A stretch of 64,000 nucleotides of DNA from Bradyrhizobiaceae bacterium (GTDB taxonomy: Bacteria; Bacteroidota; Ignavibacteria; Kapaibacteriales; Kapaibacteriaceae), in NCBI GenBank assembly GCA_024103135.1, contig JAGFIZ010000137.1:1-64000 (forward strand). The letters run 5' to 3'. Positions 54,561 to 64,000 of this stretch are shown one piece after another. The position numbers and the translations under genes were made by a program. The notes beneath the pieces were generated by a model that searched no databases, was not told the DNA's origin, and saw only the letters and a list, made by a program, of their open reading frames with translations. Each line of letters starts with the position of its first letter. Within the stretch, counting starts at the first letter, position 1.

Positions 54561-56393
54561 ATGTGTGGAATCGTTGGCTACATCGGCCCGCAAGAAGCCG
54601 TCCCAATCTTGCTAACTGGTTTGCATCGTATGGAGTACCGCGGATATGATTCTGCGGGACTTTGTTCTGTTTCGAACGGTCAACTCATCATCTCCAAACG
54701 TGCAGGACGCGTTGCCGACCTCGAGAAGGTTCTCGAACCCAACGAGCATTCCGTCAAGCTGGGCATTGGTCATACCCGTTGGGCCACCCACGGCCTGCCC
54801 AACGACGTGAATGCACACCCGCATACCGACGCGAGTGGCCGGATTGCCTTGGTGCACAATGGCATCATCGAGAACTATCTAGCGATTCGGAAGCAACTAG
54901 AGAACGCTGGCCTTCAATGCAAGTCAGATACCGATTCCGAAGTGTTGGCAGTGTTTATCGGGATGCTGTATGACAAGCTAGGCGACCTTGAGCTTGCCGT
55001 GCAGACGGCACTTCAAGAAGTCGATGGTACGTTCGGCTTGGTCGTTGTTAGCACCGTCGACCCTGACCTGCTTATCGCAGCCCGCCGGGGAAGTCCGCTT
55101 ATCCTTGGCATTGGCAAGGACGAGTACATTGTCGCCTCTGACGCATCGGCTATCATTTCTCATACACGACAAGTAATCTACCTTGCCGAGAACGAGATGG
55201 CAGTGGTGCGGCGCAGTGGCTATACGACGAAGACCATTGCCAATGTTGCCACGCATAGTGAAATCGAAGAGATTGCTTTCGAGCTCTCACAAATCGAGCG
55301 TGGTGGCTTTGCCCATTTCATGCTCAAGGAAATTCATGAGCAGCCAAGCACCTTCCACGACGGTTACCGCGGACGGTTAAACATTGAGGACGGTAAGGTC
55401 CGCCTTGGCGGTCTGTCCAAAATGCAAGACAGAATTCGCGAAGCCAAACGAATCATTATCACGGCCTGTGGCACGAGCTGGCATGCAGCTCTCGTTGGTG
55501 AGTATCTCATTGAGCAACTAGCTCGAATACCCGTCGAAGTAGAGTATGCCAGTGAGTTTCGGTATCGTGATCCCATTGTCAATCCCGACGACGTGGTCAT
55601 TGCCATTTCTCAAAGTGGAGAGACGGCAGACACGCTCGCTGCCGTGAGAGAAGCCCGGCGGAAGGGGGCTACGGTTCTCGGTATGGTGAACGTGGTTGGA
55701 TCGACGATTGCTCGTGAAACTGACGCTGGTGTCTACCTCCATGCAGGCCCGGAGATCGGCGTGGCCAGCACCAAGGCCTTCACGTCGCAATTGTGCGTGC
55801 TGACGCAGTTTGCCATGTACGTGGGACAGATGCATGGCATGAGCCCAGAGCTCTCGCGGACAATTGCCCAGCATATCGATGCCCTGCCTGGACAGATTCA
55901 GGAAATTCTGGATCGTGCCGACGAGATGCGAACCATTGCCAAACAATATGCACGGTCCACCAATGCCCTGTACCTCGGTCGCGGTGTACATTTCCCCGTA
56001 GCACTTGAGGGAGCGCTCAAACTCAAAGAAATCTCCTACGTGCATGCCGAAGGCTATCCAGCTGCCGAGATGAAGCACGGACCTATTGCATTGATCGACG
56101 AGAACATGCCGGTGGTATTCATTGCCACAAAGGAAGAACTGTACGACAAGGTACTTAGCGGTATCGAAGAAGTGAGAGCACGTAGAGGCAAGGTCATTGC
56201 CATTGCCACAGAGGGTGATGAACACATCAAGACCGTTGCCGATCACGTGTTCACCATCCCTTCGACACTGTCCATCCTTAGTCCAGTACTTGCATCGATT
56301 CCCCTTCAATTGCTCGCCTACTATGTTGCTGTTGAACGAGGCTGCAACGTCGACATGCCTCGGAACCTCGCAAAGAGTGTGACGGTGGAGTAA
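54561..56393 (+). CDS. glmS: Glutamine--fructose-6-phosphate aminotransferase (isomerizing)
   Basis: A 610-residue enzyme making glucosamine-6-phosphate, the first step toward peptidoglycan and LPS amino sugars. The N-terminal glutaminase nucleophile is Cys2 in MCGIVGYIG, with RMEYRGYDSAG near residue 23 and GHTRWATHG near 72. The two SIS domains carry ACGTSWHA near 299, SQSGETADTLAAVREA near 348 and the C-terminal DMPRNLAKSVTVE end. No glmS ribozyme is seen: the upstream gap is only 16 nt. Confidence 0.97.
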   Translation: MCGIVGYIGPQEAVPILLTGLHRMEYRGYDSAGLCSVSNGQLIISKRAGRVADLEKVLEPNEHSVKLGIGHTRWATHGLPNDVNAHPHTDASGRIALVHNGIIENYLAIRKQLENAGLQCKSDTDSEVLAVFIGMLYDKLGDLELAVQTALQEVDGTFGLVVVSTVDPDLLIAARRGSPLILGIGKDEYIVASDASAIISHTRQVIYLAENEMAVVRRSGYTTKTIANVATHSEIEEIAFELSQIERGGFAHFMLKEIHEQPSTFHDGYRGRLNIEDGKVRLGGLSKMQDRIREAKRIIITACGTSWHAALVGEYLIEQLARIPVEVEYASEFRYRDPIVNPDDVVIAISQSGETADTLAAVREARRKGATVLGMVNVVGSTIARETDAGVYLHAGPEIGVASTKAFTSQLCVLTQFAMYVGQMHGMSPELSRTIAQHIDALPGQIQEILDRADEMRTIAKQYARSTNALYLGRGVHFPVALEGALKLKEISYVHAEGYPAAEMKHGPIALIDENMPVVFIATKEELYDKVLSGIEEVRARRGKVIAIATEGDEHIKTVADHVFTIPSTLSILSPVLASIPLQLLAYYVAVERGCNVDMPRNLAKSVTVE

Positions 56394-56395
56394 TC

Positions 56396-57406
56396 GTGGA
56401 CACTCCAGTAAGCATTACCGAACTCGCTGAACGCATCAAGAGCGGTCATCGCAGAAGTTTAGCGGCCGCATTTTCACTCCTTGAAAGCACCAGCAAGTCC
56501 GATTCCGCACGAGCTAGTGAACTGCTCCAGATGATTTATCAACAGGCACCGGTGAAGTCCACACGACGTATTGCCGTGAGTGGCGCACCAGGTGCAGGTA
56601 AGAGTACGCTACTCGAGGCCTATGGACTTGCCCTAGCCAATCAGGGCATGAGGGTAGCGGTGTTAGCCATTGATCCGTCGAGTGCCAGGACGGGTGGAAG
56701 CATCCTTGCCGATAAGGTGCGGATGAACCAGCTTGCTGACCATGATGCCGTGTTCATTCGCCCCTCCCCTTCACGGAATGCACTTGGAGGCGTGAACGAT
56801 GCTACGCGCAATGCCATTTTGTTGAGCGAGTTTGCAGGTTACGACGTCGTGATTGTGGAAACAGTCGGTGTTGGTCAGAGTGAGATTGCTGCCTCGTCGA
56901 TGGTTGACCTCTTCGTGCTGCTCGTGTTACCTACGGCTGGTGACGAGTTGCAAGGGGTGAAGCGTGGGATTATGGAAGTAACCGACGTCATCCTTGTTAC
57001 CAAGAGCGATATCGATCTCGAAGCGGCGCGGCGAGCCGCAGCACGATATACCGGTTCTAGCAAGCTCCTGACGCCTCTTCGAACTGATTGGACATGTAAG
57101 ACCGTTACTGGCAGCTCGCTCGAACCTAACGGACTTGATGCCTTTATTGCAGTCGTTGATCAGTTCTTTGATCCAGTGCGAAGTGAAAGCATTGCTCTCA
57201 ACAGACACCGACAGCGTGCGCTATGGTTTGACGAGTCATTGACGTTGGAGTTCAACCAACTCATCAAGTCGCTGCAACAATCCAATGCGACAATTGGCAA
57301 GGCAAGACACGCAGTCCTCCAGGGAGCAAAGCATCCAGCTGTTGCGGCTGCAGAAGTTGTTGAAAGGATTTCTATTTCGATTCACGATGATGGGAGTAGA
57401 CCATAA
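56396..57406 (+). CDS. meaB: Methylmalonyl-CoA mutase-associated GTPase MeaB (ArgK family)
   Basis: A 336-residue G3E-type GTPase that protects and reloads methylmalonyl-CoA mutase. Motifs are SGAPGAGKSTLLEAYG near residue 62 (Walker A), AIDPSSARTGGSILADKVRM near 92, FIRPSPSRNALGGV near 118, ETVGVGQSE near 153 and VTKSDID near 200 (base recognition). The start is a GTG 2 nt after the glmS stop. mutB lies 40 kb away on the other strand, so the pair is split. It overlaps the M24 peptidase start by 1 nt (TAATG). Confidence 0.94.
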   Translation: MDTPVSITELAERIKSGHRRSLAAAFSLLESTSKSDSARASELLQMIYQQAPVKSTRRIAVSGAPGAGKSTLLEAYGLALANQGMRVAVLAIDPSSARTGGSILADKVRMNQLADHDAVFIRPSPSRNALGGVNDATRNAILLSEFAGYDVVIVETVGVGQSEIAASSMVDLFVLLVLPTAGDELQGVKRGIMEVTDVILVTKSDIDLEAARRAAARYTGSSKLLTPLRTDWTCKTVTGSSLEPNGLDAFIAVVDQFFDPVRSESIALNRHRQRALWFDESLTLEFNQLIKSLQQSNATIGKARHAVLQGAKHPAVAAAEVVERISISIHDDGSRP

Positions 57407-58608
57407 TGCTTCGCTTTGTAGATATTCAAAAAGCAATTCGTACTACACCAGCTGATGCATGGGCGATGTACGACTTTCGAGGTAGCAACTCGATTGCTAC
57501 CACAATCCTGGATATTGCTCCCGACGCCCATTGTACGCGACGGTGGATGGTTGTGTGCCCGGCACAAGGCAAACCAGTCAAGATTGTGCATCAGATGGAG
57601 CAGTCTCCTCTTGATCATCTCAAAACAGACGTACGAACCTACTCAACCCATCAAGAGTGGGAGCAAGCTGTTCGCGAAACCCTAGCCCCCTACAAAACCA
57701 TTGCCATGGAGTATTCGCCAAACAACGGACTTCCAGTTGTCAGCAAGGTCGATGCAGGCACTGTCGACATGGTTCGCAGCTTGGGACACACGGTGATTAG
57801 TTCAGGTAACCTCGCTCAGATGTTCACCAGCGTGTTGTCGGAATCACAGATCGCTGGTGCTGAGATTGCCGCCGGCAAGCTCCGTGACGTCATCTTCGAA
57901 GGATTCCGCTTTATTCGTAACCGACTACTTGCCAACGAACCACCAACCGAGTTCGAGGTCCAGCAACTCTTGCTGCGCACGCTGGCTGAGAATGGAATGG
58001 AGACGGACTCTCCACCAATCGTTGCCATTGGGCCCAATGCTTCCATGCCACACTACGCACCATCGGCCACAGGGAGTGCAATCATTCTGCGTGATATGGT
58101 CGTGCTCATCGACTGTTGGGCAAAGCATGCATCACCAGGTTCGGTGTTTGCTGACCTGACGTGGGTTGGTTATACCAGCGACAGTGTGCCTGCCGATGTA
58201 GAAGCAACCTTTCGCGTGATAACACGTGCGCGTGACAAAGCCGTAGAGCTAGTCAAACAACGCTTTGCCGACAATGCACAAGTGTGCGGGTACGAAGTCG
58301 ACGATGCATGCCGTGGAGTGATACGCGAAGCTGGTCTCGCTTCGGCATTCATTCACCGGACAGGGCATAACATCACCACCGAGATTCACGGTCCAGGTGT
58401 GAACATGGACAATTTCGAGACCTTTGATGATCGGCCGATTTTGCCAGGCATGTCGTTCTCAATCGAGCCAGGAGTGTACTTCGCCGGCTCACTCGGACTT
58501 CGAACGGAGATTGATGTCATCATCGCTGCCGATGGTGAAGTGCGTATTCCTAGCGAACCCATGCAGTCAAGCATTCTTCCACTGTTGGCAGACTCGTGGG
58601 AACAATAA
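57406..58608 (+). CDS. M24 family metallopeptidase (Xaa-Pro aminopeptidase/dipeptidase type)
   Basis: A 400-residue pita-bread-fold peptidase with an N-terminal creatinase-like domain (residues 1-150) and a C-terminal catalytic domain (165-400). The metal ligands can be followed in LIDCWAKHASPGSVFADLTW (two Asp, near residues 229-248), HRTGHNITTEIHGPG (His, near 308), SIEPGVYFAG (Glu, near 350) and LRTEIDVII (Glu, near 364). It probably trims proline-containing peptides in the cytoplasm, with the M3 peptidase two genes on. The TPR gene starts inside its last codons. Confidence 0.9.
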   Translation: MLRFVDIQKAIRTTPADAWAMYDFRGSNSIATTILDIAPDAHCTRRWMVVCPAQGKPVKIVHQMEQSPLDHLKTDVRTYSTHQEWEQAVRETLAPYKTIAMEYSPNNGLPVVSKVDAGTVDMVRSLGHTVISSGNLAQMFTSVLSESQIAGAEIAAGKLRDVIFEGFRFIRNRLLANEPPTEFEVQQLLLRTLAENGMETDSPPIVAIGPNASMPHYAPSATGSAIILRDMVVLIDCWAKHASPGSVFADLTWVGYTSDSVPADVEATFRVITRARDKAVELVKQRFADNAQVCGYEVDDACRGVIREAGLASAFIHRTGHNITTEIHGPGVNMDNFETFDDRPILPGMSFSIEPGVYFAGSLGLRTEIDVIIAADGEVRIPSEPMQSSILPLLADSWEQ

Positions 58609-60377
58609 ACCTTCATCGGCATATCGGCCTTTGTGCAGTCATCATAGCATTGTTGAGTGCATCGGTGAGCATCAACGCGCAGCAGCGCGATCAGGAGCGT
58701 ATGGCCGTTACCTACGAACAAGGTGGCGATGCACGCAGTGCAGCGAGGATCTATCTCGAGTTGTTGCAAGGACAGCCCGACAACCGTCGGTACTTCGAAG
58801 GCGTTGTTCGCACACTGAACGCGTTGACGCAGTATGAAAGTTTGTTGCCAATAATTGATGACTATGCCAATCGACACCCATCACTAGAAGTCTTTCTGCT
58901 CGGAGGCGTCACCGCATCCAAGGCCGGCAAACCGAGTGATCCCTATTGGGAGTCAGCAGAAAAACTTGCACACGGTTCGGCCGAATCATACGCCGCCATT
59001 GCCAGGGCACAGGCCTCCGTGTTACAGTCAGCGAAGGCCGTGGTATTGTTCGAAAGGGCCAGGCAACTAAGCGGTCAGCAGAGCATGTTTGCCTCCGATC
59101 TTGGCAGACTGTATTCATCACTCGGCAACTACGACCGGGCAGTACAGGAGATTTTCAAGCAATACACCATGGATGGCAATGAGCAAGGTGCCAAGGGCTT
59201 GCTTGCGGCATTGATGGCAACACCAGAAGGCACAAAGTCTGTTGAGAGGGGGCTAGATTCTCTTGCTGATGATACGGACATCCTCCGGCTGCGATGGTGG
59301 TTTCTCACTCAGGTACATCGCTGGCCAGAAGCCTACACAGTAGTTCAGCAGTTAGATAACATCGAGAATCAGCGAGGTCGGTTAATCTTGAACTTCGCAG
59401 AGACCGCTCGTATGGAGCAGGAATACGCTGTTGCACTCAAGGCCTTCGAATCACTGCTCAACAGCACCGGAAGTACTTCTGTTGCTGCGTCGTATGGCTA
59501 TACGGCTACGCTTGAAGAACAGATGGCGGCAACCGGACACCTGTCAGTAGATGATGCTCGAACGATCTACACTCGTTATCGTGACATCGCGCGAACCCAT
59601 GCACAGAATCCACTTGCAGCCGATGCCATGTTACGAATGGCTACGTTGCAGGTGGAATACCTTGCCGACACATCCGAAGCAGTCGGCATTCTTACTGCCC
59701 TCATCAGTAAGTGGGGTGGAACGCGAAGTGCGATCGAAGGTAGCTTGTTGCTTGCCGATCTCTACTATGCCAGAGGTATGGAAAAGCAAGCTCAGGAGTC
59801 GCTCGCATCTGTTGTCAAAACGTCCACTCCCCTCTCGGCCATCGCAGAACTCAAGCTAACCGATTACAAACTGTACAACCAGCAGCTAGCAGAAGCCAAG
59901 TCGGAGTACTTGAGAATCAGTGCTGACCCTGCCTCGCCCGCTGCCAATGATGCGTTGGATCGTCTAGGATTGTTAATGTTGCTTTCCGAAGACAGTAGTG
60001 GGGTGGCTGATTTTGTTCGATGTATGAAACTTCAGGCGCAAGGTAACCGTCTGGGGGCGGCTCGAGCATATCAACATACGGCCGAGATTGCAACGGATCC
60101 CGACTTGCAAGACAGAGCACATCTGGAATCGGCGTTGATGTACTTCGAACTCCGCAATGCAGGAGAGGCCCTTGCCCAGCTTTCACCCGTGTTGCAGAAG
60201 ATACCCGACAGTCCCATCGGTGACAGAGCATTGCTTCTTGTTGCCAACATGAAGGAATATGAAGGTGATAAGCAAGGCGCTATCACAGCACTATCAACAC
60301 TTTTAGCACAATATCCACGAAGCATACTGACCCCTTCCTGTAGAGAACGAATTCGACGGTTAAGGGGCGACGTATAA
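58596..60377 (+). CDS. Secreted tetratricopeptide-repeat protein
   Basis: A 593-residue protein with a signal peptide (IGLCAVIIALLSASVSINAQ, residues 10-29) and helical repeats throughout, for example YEQGGDARSAARIYLELLQ and LLADLYYARGMEKQAQESLASV. The first in-frame start is a GTG at 58596 that overlaps the M24 gene by 13 nt; no ATG lies before the signal peptide. A scaffold or assembly role in the envelope is likely; the partners are not known. Confidence 0.72.
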   Translation: MGTINLHRHIGLCAVIIALLSASVSINAQQRDQERMAVTYEQGGDARSAARIYLELLQGQPDNRRYFEGVVRTLNALTQYESLLPIIDDYANRHPSLEVFLLGGVTASKAGKPSDPYWESAEKLAHGSAESYAAIARAQASVLQSAKAVVLFERARQLSGQQSMFASDLGRLYSSLGNYDRAVQEIFKQYTMDGNEQGAKGLLAALMATPEGTKSVERGLDSLADDTDILRLRWWFLTQVHRWPEAYTVVQQLDNIENQRGRLILNFAETARMEQEYAVALKAFESLLNSTGSTSVAASYGYTATLEEQMAATGHLSVDDARTIYTRYRDIARTHAQNPLAADAMLRMATLQVEYLADTSEAVGILTALISKWGGTRSAIEGSLLLADLYYARGMEKQAQESLASVVKTSTPLSAIAELKLTDYKLYNQQLAEAKSEYLRISADPASPAANDALDRLGLLMLLSEDSSGVADFVRCMKLQAQGNRLGAARAYQHTAEIATDPDLQDRAHLESALMYFELRNAGEALAQLSPVLQKIPDSPIGDRALLLVANMKEYEGDKQGAITALSTLLAQYPRSILTPSCRERIRRLRGDV

Positions 60378-60398
60378 CGTATTGACATTAGGAGTTAC

Positions 60399-62102
60399 AT
60401 GGCAGAGACCGTATTTGCAGAGTTAGCGTACCAACGACCTGACGTTGCACAAACACAACAGAGACTTACTCACATTACAGATAGTATCAAGTCCAGTTCC
60501 AGTGCACAGAACACGATTGACGTGATCAATGCCTGGAACGACTTGCGATCCCACCTTGGAACCATGCAGGGATTGGCAGAGGTACGGTTTACGCAGGACG
60601 TTTCCAATCCTGCATACAAGGAAGAGAAGGAGTTCTTCGACCAAACCGGACCGACTGTCGGCGAGTACATGATGACGGTCAGCAAGGCCATCGTCGAAAG
60701 CCCCTTCAGAGCAGAGCTGGAAAAGCACTTCGGCTCGCTGTTCTTTACCCGACTAGAGGCAGGATTGAAGACGTTTACGCCAGAGATCAAGGAACTTCTC
60801 GTCCAAGAGGCCGCATTGCAAAATGAGTACAATGAACTCACTGCCAAGGCCAGAATTGAACATGACGGCATGGTTTACAACCTAAGCACGATTGCCAAGG
60901 TTGCCGAGAGTTTGGATAGAGACGTCCGTAAAGAAGTAGCCAAGAAAATGTATCGTTTCTTAGGCGATAACGCCGAGGCATTTGACCGTATTTACGACAG
61001 TCTCGTGCAGATCAGGCATCAGAAGGCTCTGGCCCTTGGTTTCGCCAGCTTCACGGAAATGCGATATGTGGAGATGGGGCGTGTTGACTATAACGCCGCT
61101 GACGTGAGTGCATTCCGTCAGCAAGTCATCGACACGGTCGTCCCCCTCGTCAGCCAGCTCAGAGCAGCTCAAGCCAAGCGCATTGGCGTAGACCAGTTGT
61201 ACGTCTGGGACGAAAAACTCCATTTCCCGGATGGGAATCCTGTTGCCCAAGGCGAGCATGACTACATCGTTGAAGCCGCCTCAAAGATGTATGCCGAGCT
61301 CTCACCTGAAACCCACGAGTTCTTCAACGTCATGCTTGACCGTCAGTTGATGGACCTTAAGTCGAGGGATAACAAGGTCACTGGCGGCTATTGTACCAGC
61401 TTCCCAGAGTACCAGGTACCCTTCATCTTTGCAAACTTCAACCAAACCTCACATGATGTTGAAGTTCTTACACACGAGGCAGGACATGCCTTCCAGTCAT
61501 GGCGCTCACGCACCTACACCGTGCCAGAGTATCAATGGCCTACAACCGAGGCTTGTGAGATACACAGCATGTCCATGGAATACCTGACCTGGCCATGGAT
61601 GCATCTCTTCTTTGGCGACCAAACTGAGAAGTTCAAGTTTTTCCACCTCCAGAGTGCCATCATTTTCTTGCCCTATGGGTGTTTAGTTGACGAGTTCCAG
61701 CATTGGGTGTACGCGAATCCCACGGCGACCCCGACGGAGCGGCATGCCACCTGGCGTCGATTGGAATCCGTGTACATGCCCTGGCGCTTACATGGTGAAA
61801 TCCCAGAGTTTGACGAAGGCAGGCATTGGCAATTCCAGCGACACATTTACGAAAGCCCCTTCTACTATATCGATTACACCCTAGCCAGTGCCTGTGCCAT
61901 GCAATTCTGGGCCTGGTCGCAATCAGATCCCCAAAAGGCCTTTTCACAATACCTCAAAGTCTGTGACATTGGCGGAAGTATGCCATTTCTCGGCATAGTT
62001 CTTGCTGGTGGGTTACGGTCTCCGTTTGCCTCTGGAGTGATATCTGAGGTTGTTGGGGATTGTTTTTCTTGGTTAAAAAGGGAGTATCCGTCATATTTTT
62101 GA
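60399..62102 (+). CDS. M3 family oligoendopeptidase (PepF-like)
   Basis: A 567-residue zinc metallopeptidase that cleaves oligopeptides in the cytoplasm. The zinc motif VLTHEAGHAFQSW (HExxH) is near residue 360, with the third-ligand region EACEIHSMSMEYLTWPWM near 385. The N-terminal 190 residues are the helical M3B oligoendopeptidase F domain. AGGAG lies 4 nt before the ATG, a clear ribosome site. It is shorter than thimet-type M3 enzymes. It ends the intracellular part of the run, before the giant secreted protein. Confidence 0.92.
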   Translation: MAETVFAELAYQRPDVAQTQQRLTHITDSIKSSSSAQNTIDVINAWNDLRSHLGTMQGLAEVRFTQDVSNPAYKEEKEFFDQTGPTVGEYMMTVSKAIVESPFRAELEKHFGSLFFTRLEAGLKTFTPEIKELLVQEAALQNEYNELTAKARIEHDGMVYNLSTIAKVAESLDRDVRKEVAKKMYRFLGDNAEAFDRIYDSLVQIRHQKALALGFASFTEMRYVEMGRVDYNAADVSAFRQQVIDTVVPLVSQLRAAQAKRIGVDQLYVWDEKLHFPDGNPVAQGEHDYIVEAASKMYAELSPETHEFFNVMLDRQLMDLKSRDNKVTGGYCTSFPEYQVPFIFANFNQTSHDVEVLTHEAGHAFQSWRSRTYTVPEYQWPTTEACEIHSMSMEYLTWPWMHLFFGDQTEKFKFFHLQSAIIFLPYGCLVDEFQHWVYANPTATPTERHATWRRLESVYMPWRLHGEIPEFDEGRHWQFQRHIYESPFYYIDYTLASACAMQFWAWSQSDPQKAFSQYLKVCDIGGSMPFLGIVLAGGLRSPFASGVISEVVGDCFSWLKREYPSYF

Positions 62103-62114
62103 CGGTTCCTCTGA

Positions 62115-62133
62115 TTCCCCGTTCTGCGGGGAA
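62115..62133. terminator. Hairpin after the M3 peptidase gene
   Basis: TTCCCCG and CGGGGAA form a 7-bp stem around a 5-nt loop, 12 nt after the stop. There is no T-run on the plus strand, so it is a weak or factor-assisted terminator at best. Confidence 0.4.
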
Positions 62134-62158
62134 CAAAGAATAAGTGCGATAAGTTCAT

Positions 62159-62166
62159 TACTTTCG
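62159..62166 (+). promoter_or_regulatory. Candidate -7 element (TACTTTCG) of the giant secreted protein gene
   Basis: TACTTTCG, one base off TAnnTTTG, lies 46 nt before the predicted ATG at 62213. The remainder of the 110-nt gap between the M3 peptidase and this gene holds the hairpin at 62115 and nothing else recognised. Confidence 0.35.
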
Positions 62167-62212
62167 CATGGTTAAAAACGTAAAGTAACAGTTGTTGAAC
62201 CGCGTGTCAGAA

Positions 62213-64000
62213 ATGCACATGACCCGATTCATCCTTCGTAGCGCTCTATTGAGCGCCTTGTTTGTTGCAGGACTATGCTCCGCAACAGCGCAAACAAACC
62301 CAACGCCATATAGCTTGGCGGGTGGGAACTATTCATTCACTTCGTGGGATGCCAATTCAGCGCCAGGCACCTACCCTACTTCCATGGTATTCCATGTGTT
62401 TACCCAGCGAATCGAACCATTTGCTGGTACGCTCACGGACGCACCGAAGGGAGACTGGGGACTTGCCTATAACCTGACTGGTGACGCCCGCCTTAACGGA
62501 GAAGGAAATAATGGTGTTTCCTTCTTTCAGACAGGTACTGCTCAAAGCGGAAACTGCGGTTTCCAAGGTGAAGCAGTTCTTGCTCTGAGCACTCTTGGTC
62601 GTGTAAACATCAATGTTTCCTGGGTTGGCCAGGTAACATCGTCAGGCACACGCCCATACAATCTGCGCTTGCAGTACCGTACCAATACATCATCGCCATG
62701 GGTGAATGCCATTGGAGCAGACGGCAACTATGTGCAGCTTTCGAGTGCCACTGACGGCATGAGTGCCAAGACGCTCAACTGGATGATGCCACTGGCGTTG
62801 GAGAACCAACAACTGGTTCAACTGCGCTGGATTTACTTCCAGGAAGCAGCTGGCAGCGGTGGACGCCCACGCATTCGCCTAGATGACATTTCGGTTACAT
62901 CTGACAACCCAGTTGGTACGCCAACAGGATTGAAGGTGTTCTATATGTCTCCACAGAACCCATCGGTGAACACCAACTTTACCATGATTGTTCGCCCGGT
63001 TGACGGTTCTGGTGCAGTTAAGAATGTTTCTACAACCACAACCATCAATGTTGCACGTACTGCTGGTACGGGTACCTTAGGTGGTGTGGTCAATGTTGCG
63101 ATTCCAGCTGGATCAAGTGCAGCTACCTTCTCTGCTGTCAACTACAATGTAGTTGAGAATGGCGTGACGATTACAGCATCACGCACTGCAGGTGATGTAC
63201 TTACATCATTCACGACAGCTCCGTTCAATGTTGGTCCAAAGGCAGCTTACGCCGTTCTCTCAGGTGCTTGGCACCAAGAGTGGACTGGTCAGACCATCAA
63301 CCCAATCACGGTCACCGTATATCGCACTGACAACACGGTCGACGTGAACTATACCGGCACCATTACGGCTTCTGGTATTGGGTTGTCTGGAACAACGGCT
63401 GTAACAGCAATGCGTGGTGTTGCTGTTTTTGATAAGCTTACACTTAACTTCTCCGGTGGTCAGAATCTGACGTTCGCTGTTCCAGGTCTGCCTAGCCAGT
63501 CTACCCCAACAATCACCGTAGTTGCAAGCCCAGGCCTTACAACGAACATCGTACCACAGTATGTGAACGGTGCTTCGGTTAATGGTTGCAGTTTGAGCGC
63601 AAACGTTGTTCCTGCCTATGCTCGAGTGACCTTCACCGGTCTTCAGCCAAACACTACCTATCGCTACGTAGTCGGTGGCAACAACGTTGCTGGTGTTCCT
63701 ACCTCAACAGGTGGTGGCTATAACTTGAATTTCGATGCTGCTACGAACTCGTACGATTATTCTGGTTCGAAGGGACTTGAAACATCGTACAGCACGTTCA
63801 ATTCTGGTAGCTCTACGTCCAAGTCACTGTGGATCAACCTCCTTGTTACCAATGCAGCAAACTTTGCAACTGGTCAGCCACTGTACTGGCAGGTAGCCCT
63901 AGGCGACTATGCAGGTAACTTGATTGGTTACTACCAGTTGTCCCAGACATCGACATTGGTCGATTACGGATCGGCAGCAACACAGCTAACCCTTATCGGT
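62213..64000 (+). CDS. Large secreted protein, likely T9SS-type cargo (C-terminus beyond window)
   Basis: The frame is open for 596 codons to the window edge without a stop. ATG 62213 (or 62219, two codons in) gives a signal peptide, MTRFILRSALLSALFVAGL, cleaved after SATAQ. Residues about 28-230 look like the beta-sandwich module found at the N-terminus of many FCB cargo proteins (YSLAGGNYSFTSWDANSAPG, AVLALSTLGRVNINVSW, NLRLQYRTN, IRLDDISV). Further Ig-like, Thr/Ser/Gly-rich repeats follow (residues about 240-460). A C-terminal sorting domain would lie outside the window and could not be checked. Function unknown; secreted adhesin or enzyme carrier are options. Confidence 0.75.
   Translation, partial: MHMTRFILRSALLSALFVAGLCSATAQTNPTPYSLAGGNYSFTSWDANSAPGTYPTSMVFHVFTQRIEPFAGTLTDAPKGDWGLAYNLTGDARLNGEGNNGVSFFQTGTAQSGNCGFQGEAVLALSTLGRVNINVSWVGQVTSSGTRPYNLRLQYRTNTSSPWVNAIGADGNYVQLSSATDGMSAKTLNWMMPLALENQQLVQLRWIYFQEAAGSGGRPRIRLDDISVTSDNPVGTPTGLKVFYMSPQNPSVNTNFTMIVRPVDGSGAVKNVSTTTTINVARTAGTGTLGGVVNVAIPAGSSAATFSAVNYNVVENGVTITASRTAGDVLTSFTTAPFNVGPKAAYAVLSGAWHQEWTGQTINPITVTVYRTDNTVDVNYTGTITASGIGLSGTTAVTAMRGVAVFDKLTLNFSGGQNLTFAVPGLPSQSTPTITVVASPGLTTNIVPQYVNGASVNGCSLSANVVPAYARVTFTGLQPNTTYRYVVGGNNVAGVPTSTGGGYNLNFDAATNSYDYSGSKGLETSYSTFNSGSSTSKSLWINLLVTNAANFATGQPLYWQVALGDYAGNLIGYYQLSQTSTLVDYGSAATQLTLIG

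Overview
The window is a gene-dense bacterial chromosome segment of roughly 50% G+C (judged by eye) with no prophage, insertion sequence, CRISPR array or rRNA operon. Several features point to the Bacteroidota/Chlorobiota/Kapaibacteriota (FCB) side of the tree: promoters with the -7 element TAnnTTTG, an FCB-style LptD, a TonB receptor, a type 2 ferredoxin-NADP reductase, and a large secreted protein at the right edge that resembles type IX secretion cargo. The phylum is inferred from these traits; no marker-gene tree was possible.

Left part (1-25 kb): a queuosine-precursor transporter cut by the edge, a tRNA-Gly(CCC), a GH57 glycosidase, recA followed by a recX that runs in frame into a secreted OmpA-like domain, comEC with pgeF, a mycobacterial-type fused 2-oxoglutarate dehydrogenase (kgd), ppx and methylmalonyl-CoA mutase, CPBP and TPR proteins, rpmB, then uvrA, a flippase-like membrane protein and ferredoxin-NADP reductase. 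Middle (25-40 kb): sucC, an orphan PhnD-type binding protein, a kdsC/YtxH/DUF948 group, prmA with a fatty acid desaturase, mfd with tsaB, a VOC protein, a TonB receptor and purB.

Right part (40.8-64 kb): four consecutive secreted tail-fibre-like or glycine-rich proteins. Upstream of them, on the same strand, is a tightly overlapping housekeeping run (PTPS, folE, rnhB, sodium symporter, pgsA, ftsY, small membrane protein). Divergent from that is a long plus-strand run: LolA-like protein, lptD, glmS, meaB, M24 peptidase, TPR protein, M3 oligoendopeptidase and a giant secreted protein that leaves the window.

Themes: DNA repair (recA, recX, uvrA, mfd, rnhB); envelope assembly (lptD, kdsC, glmS, pgsA, ftsY, TonB receptor); TCA and propionate metabolism (kgd, sucC, mutB, meaB); pterin and queuosine metabolism (folE, PTPS, transporter).

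Most notable observations: (1) the octamer AGGGGGCT occurs at least 21 times, about tenfold above random expectation; (2) several genes have TAnnTTTG ending only 3-6 nt before the start codon, suggesting leaderless mRNAs; (3) RecX is joined in frame to a membrane-exported OmpA-like domain; (4) a four-gene secreted fibre cluster shares C-terminal modules; (5) there are near-perfect palindromes at the kgd and uvrA promoters and a LexA-like box at recA.
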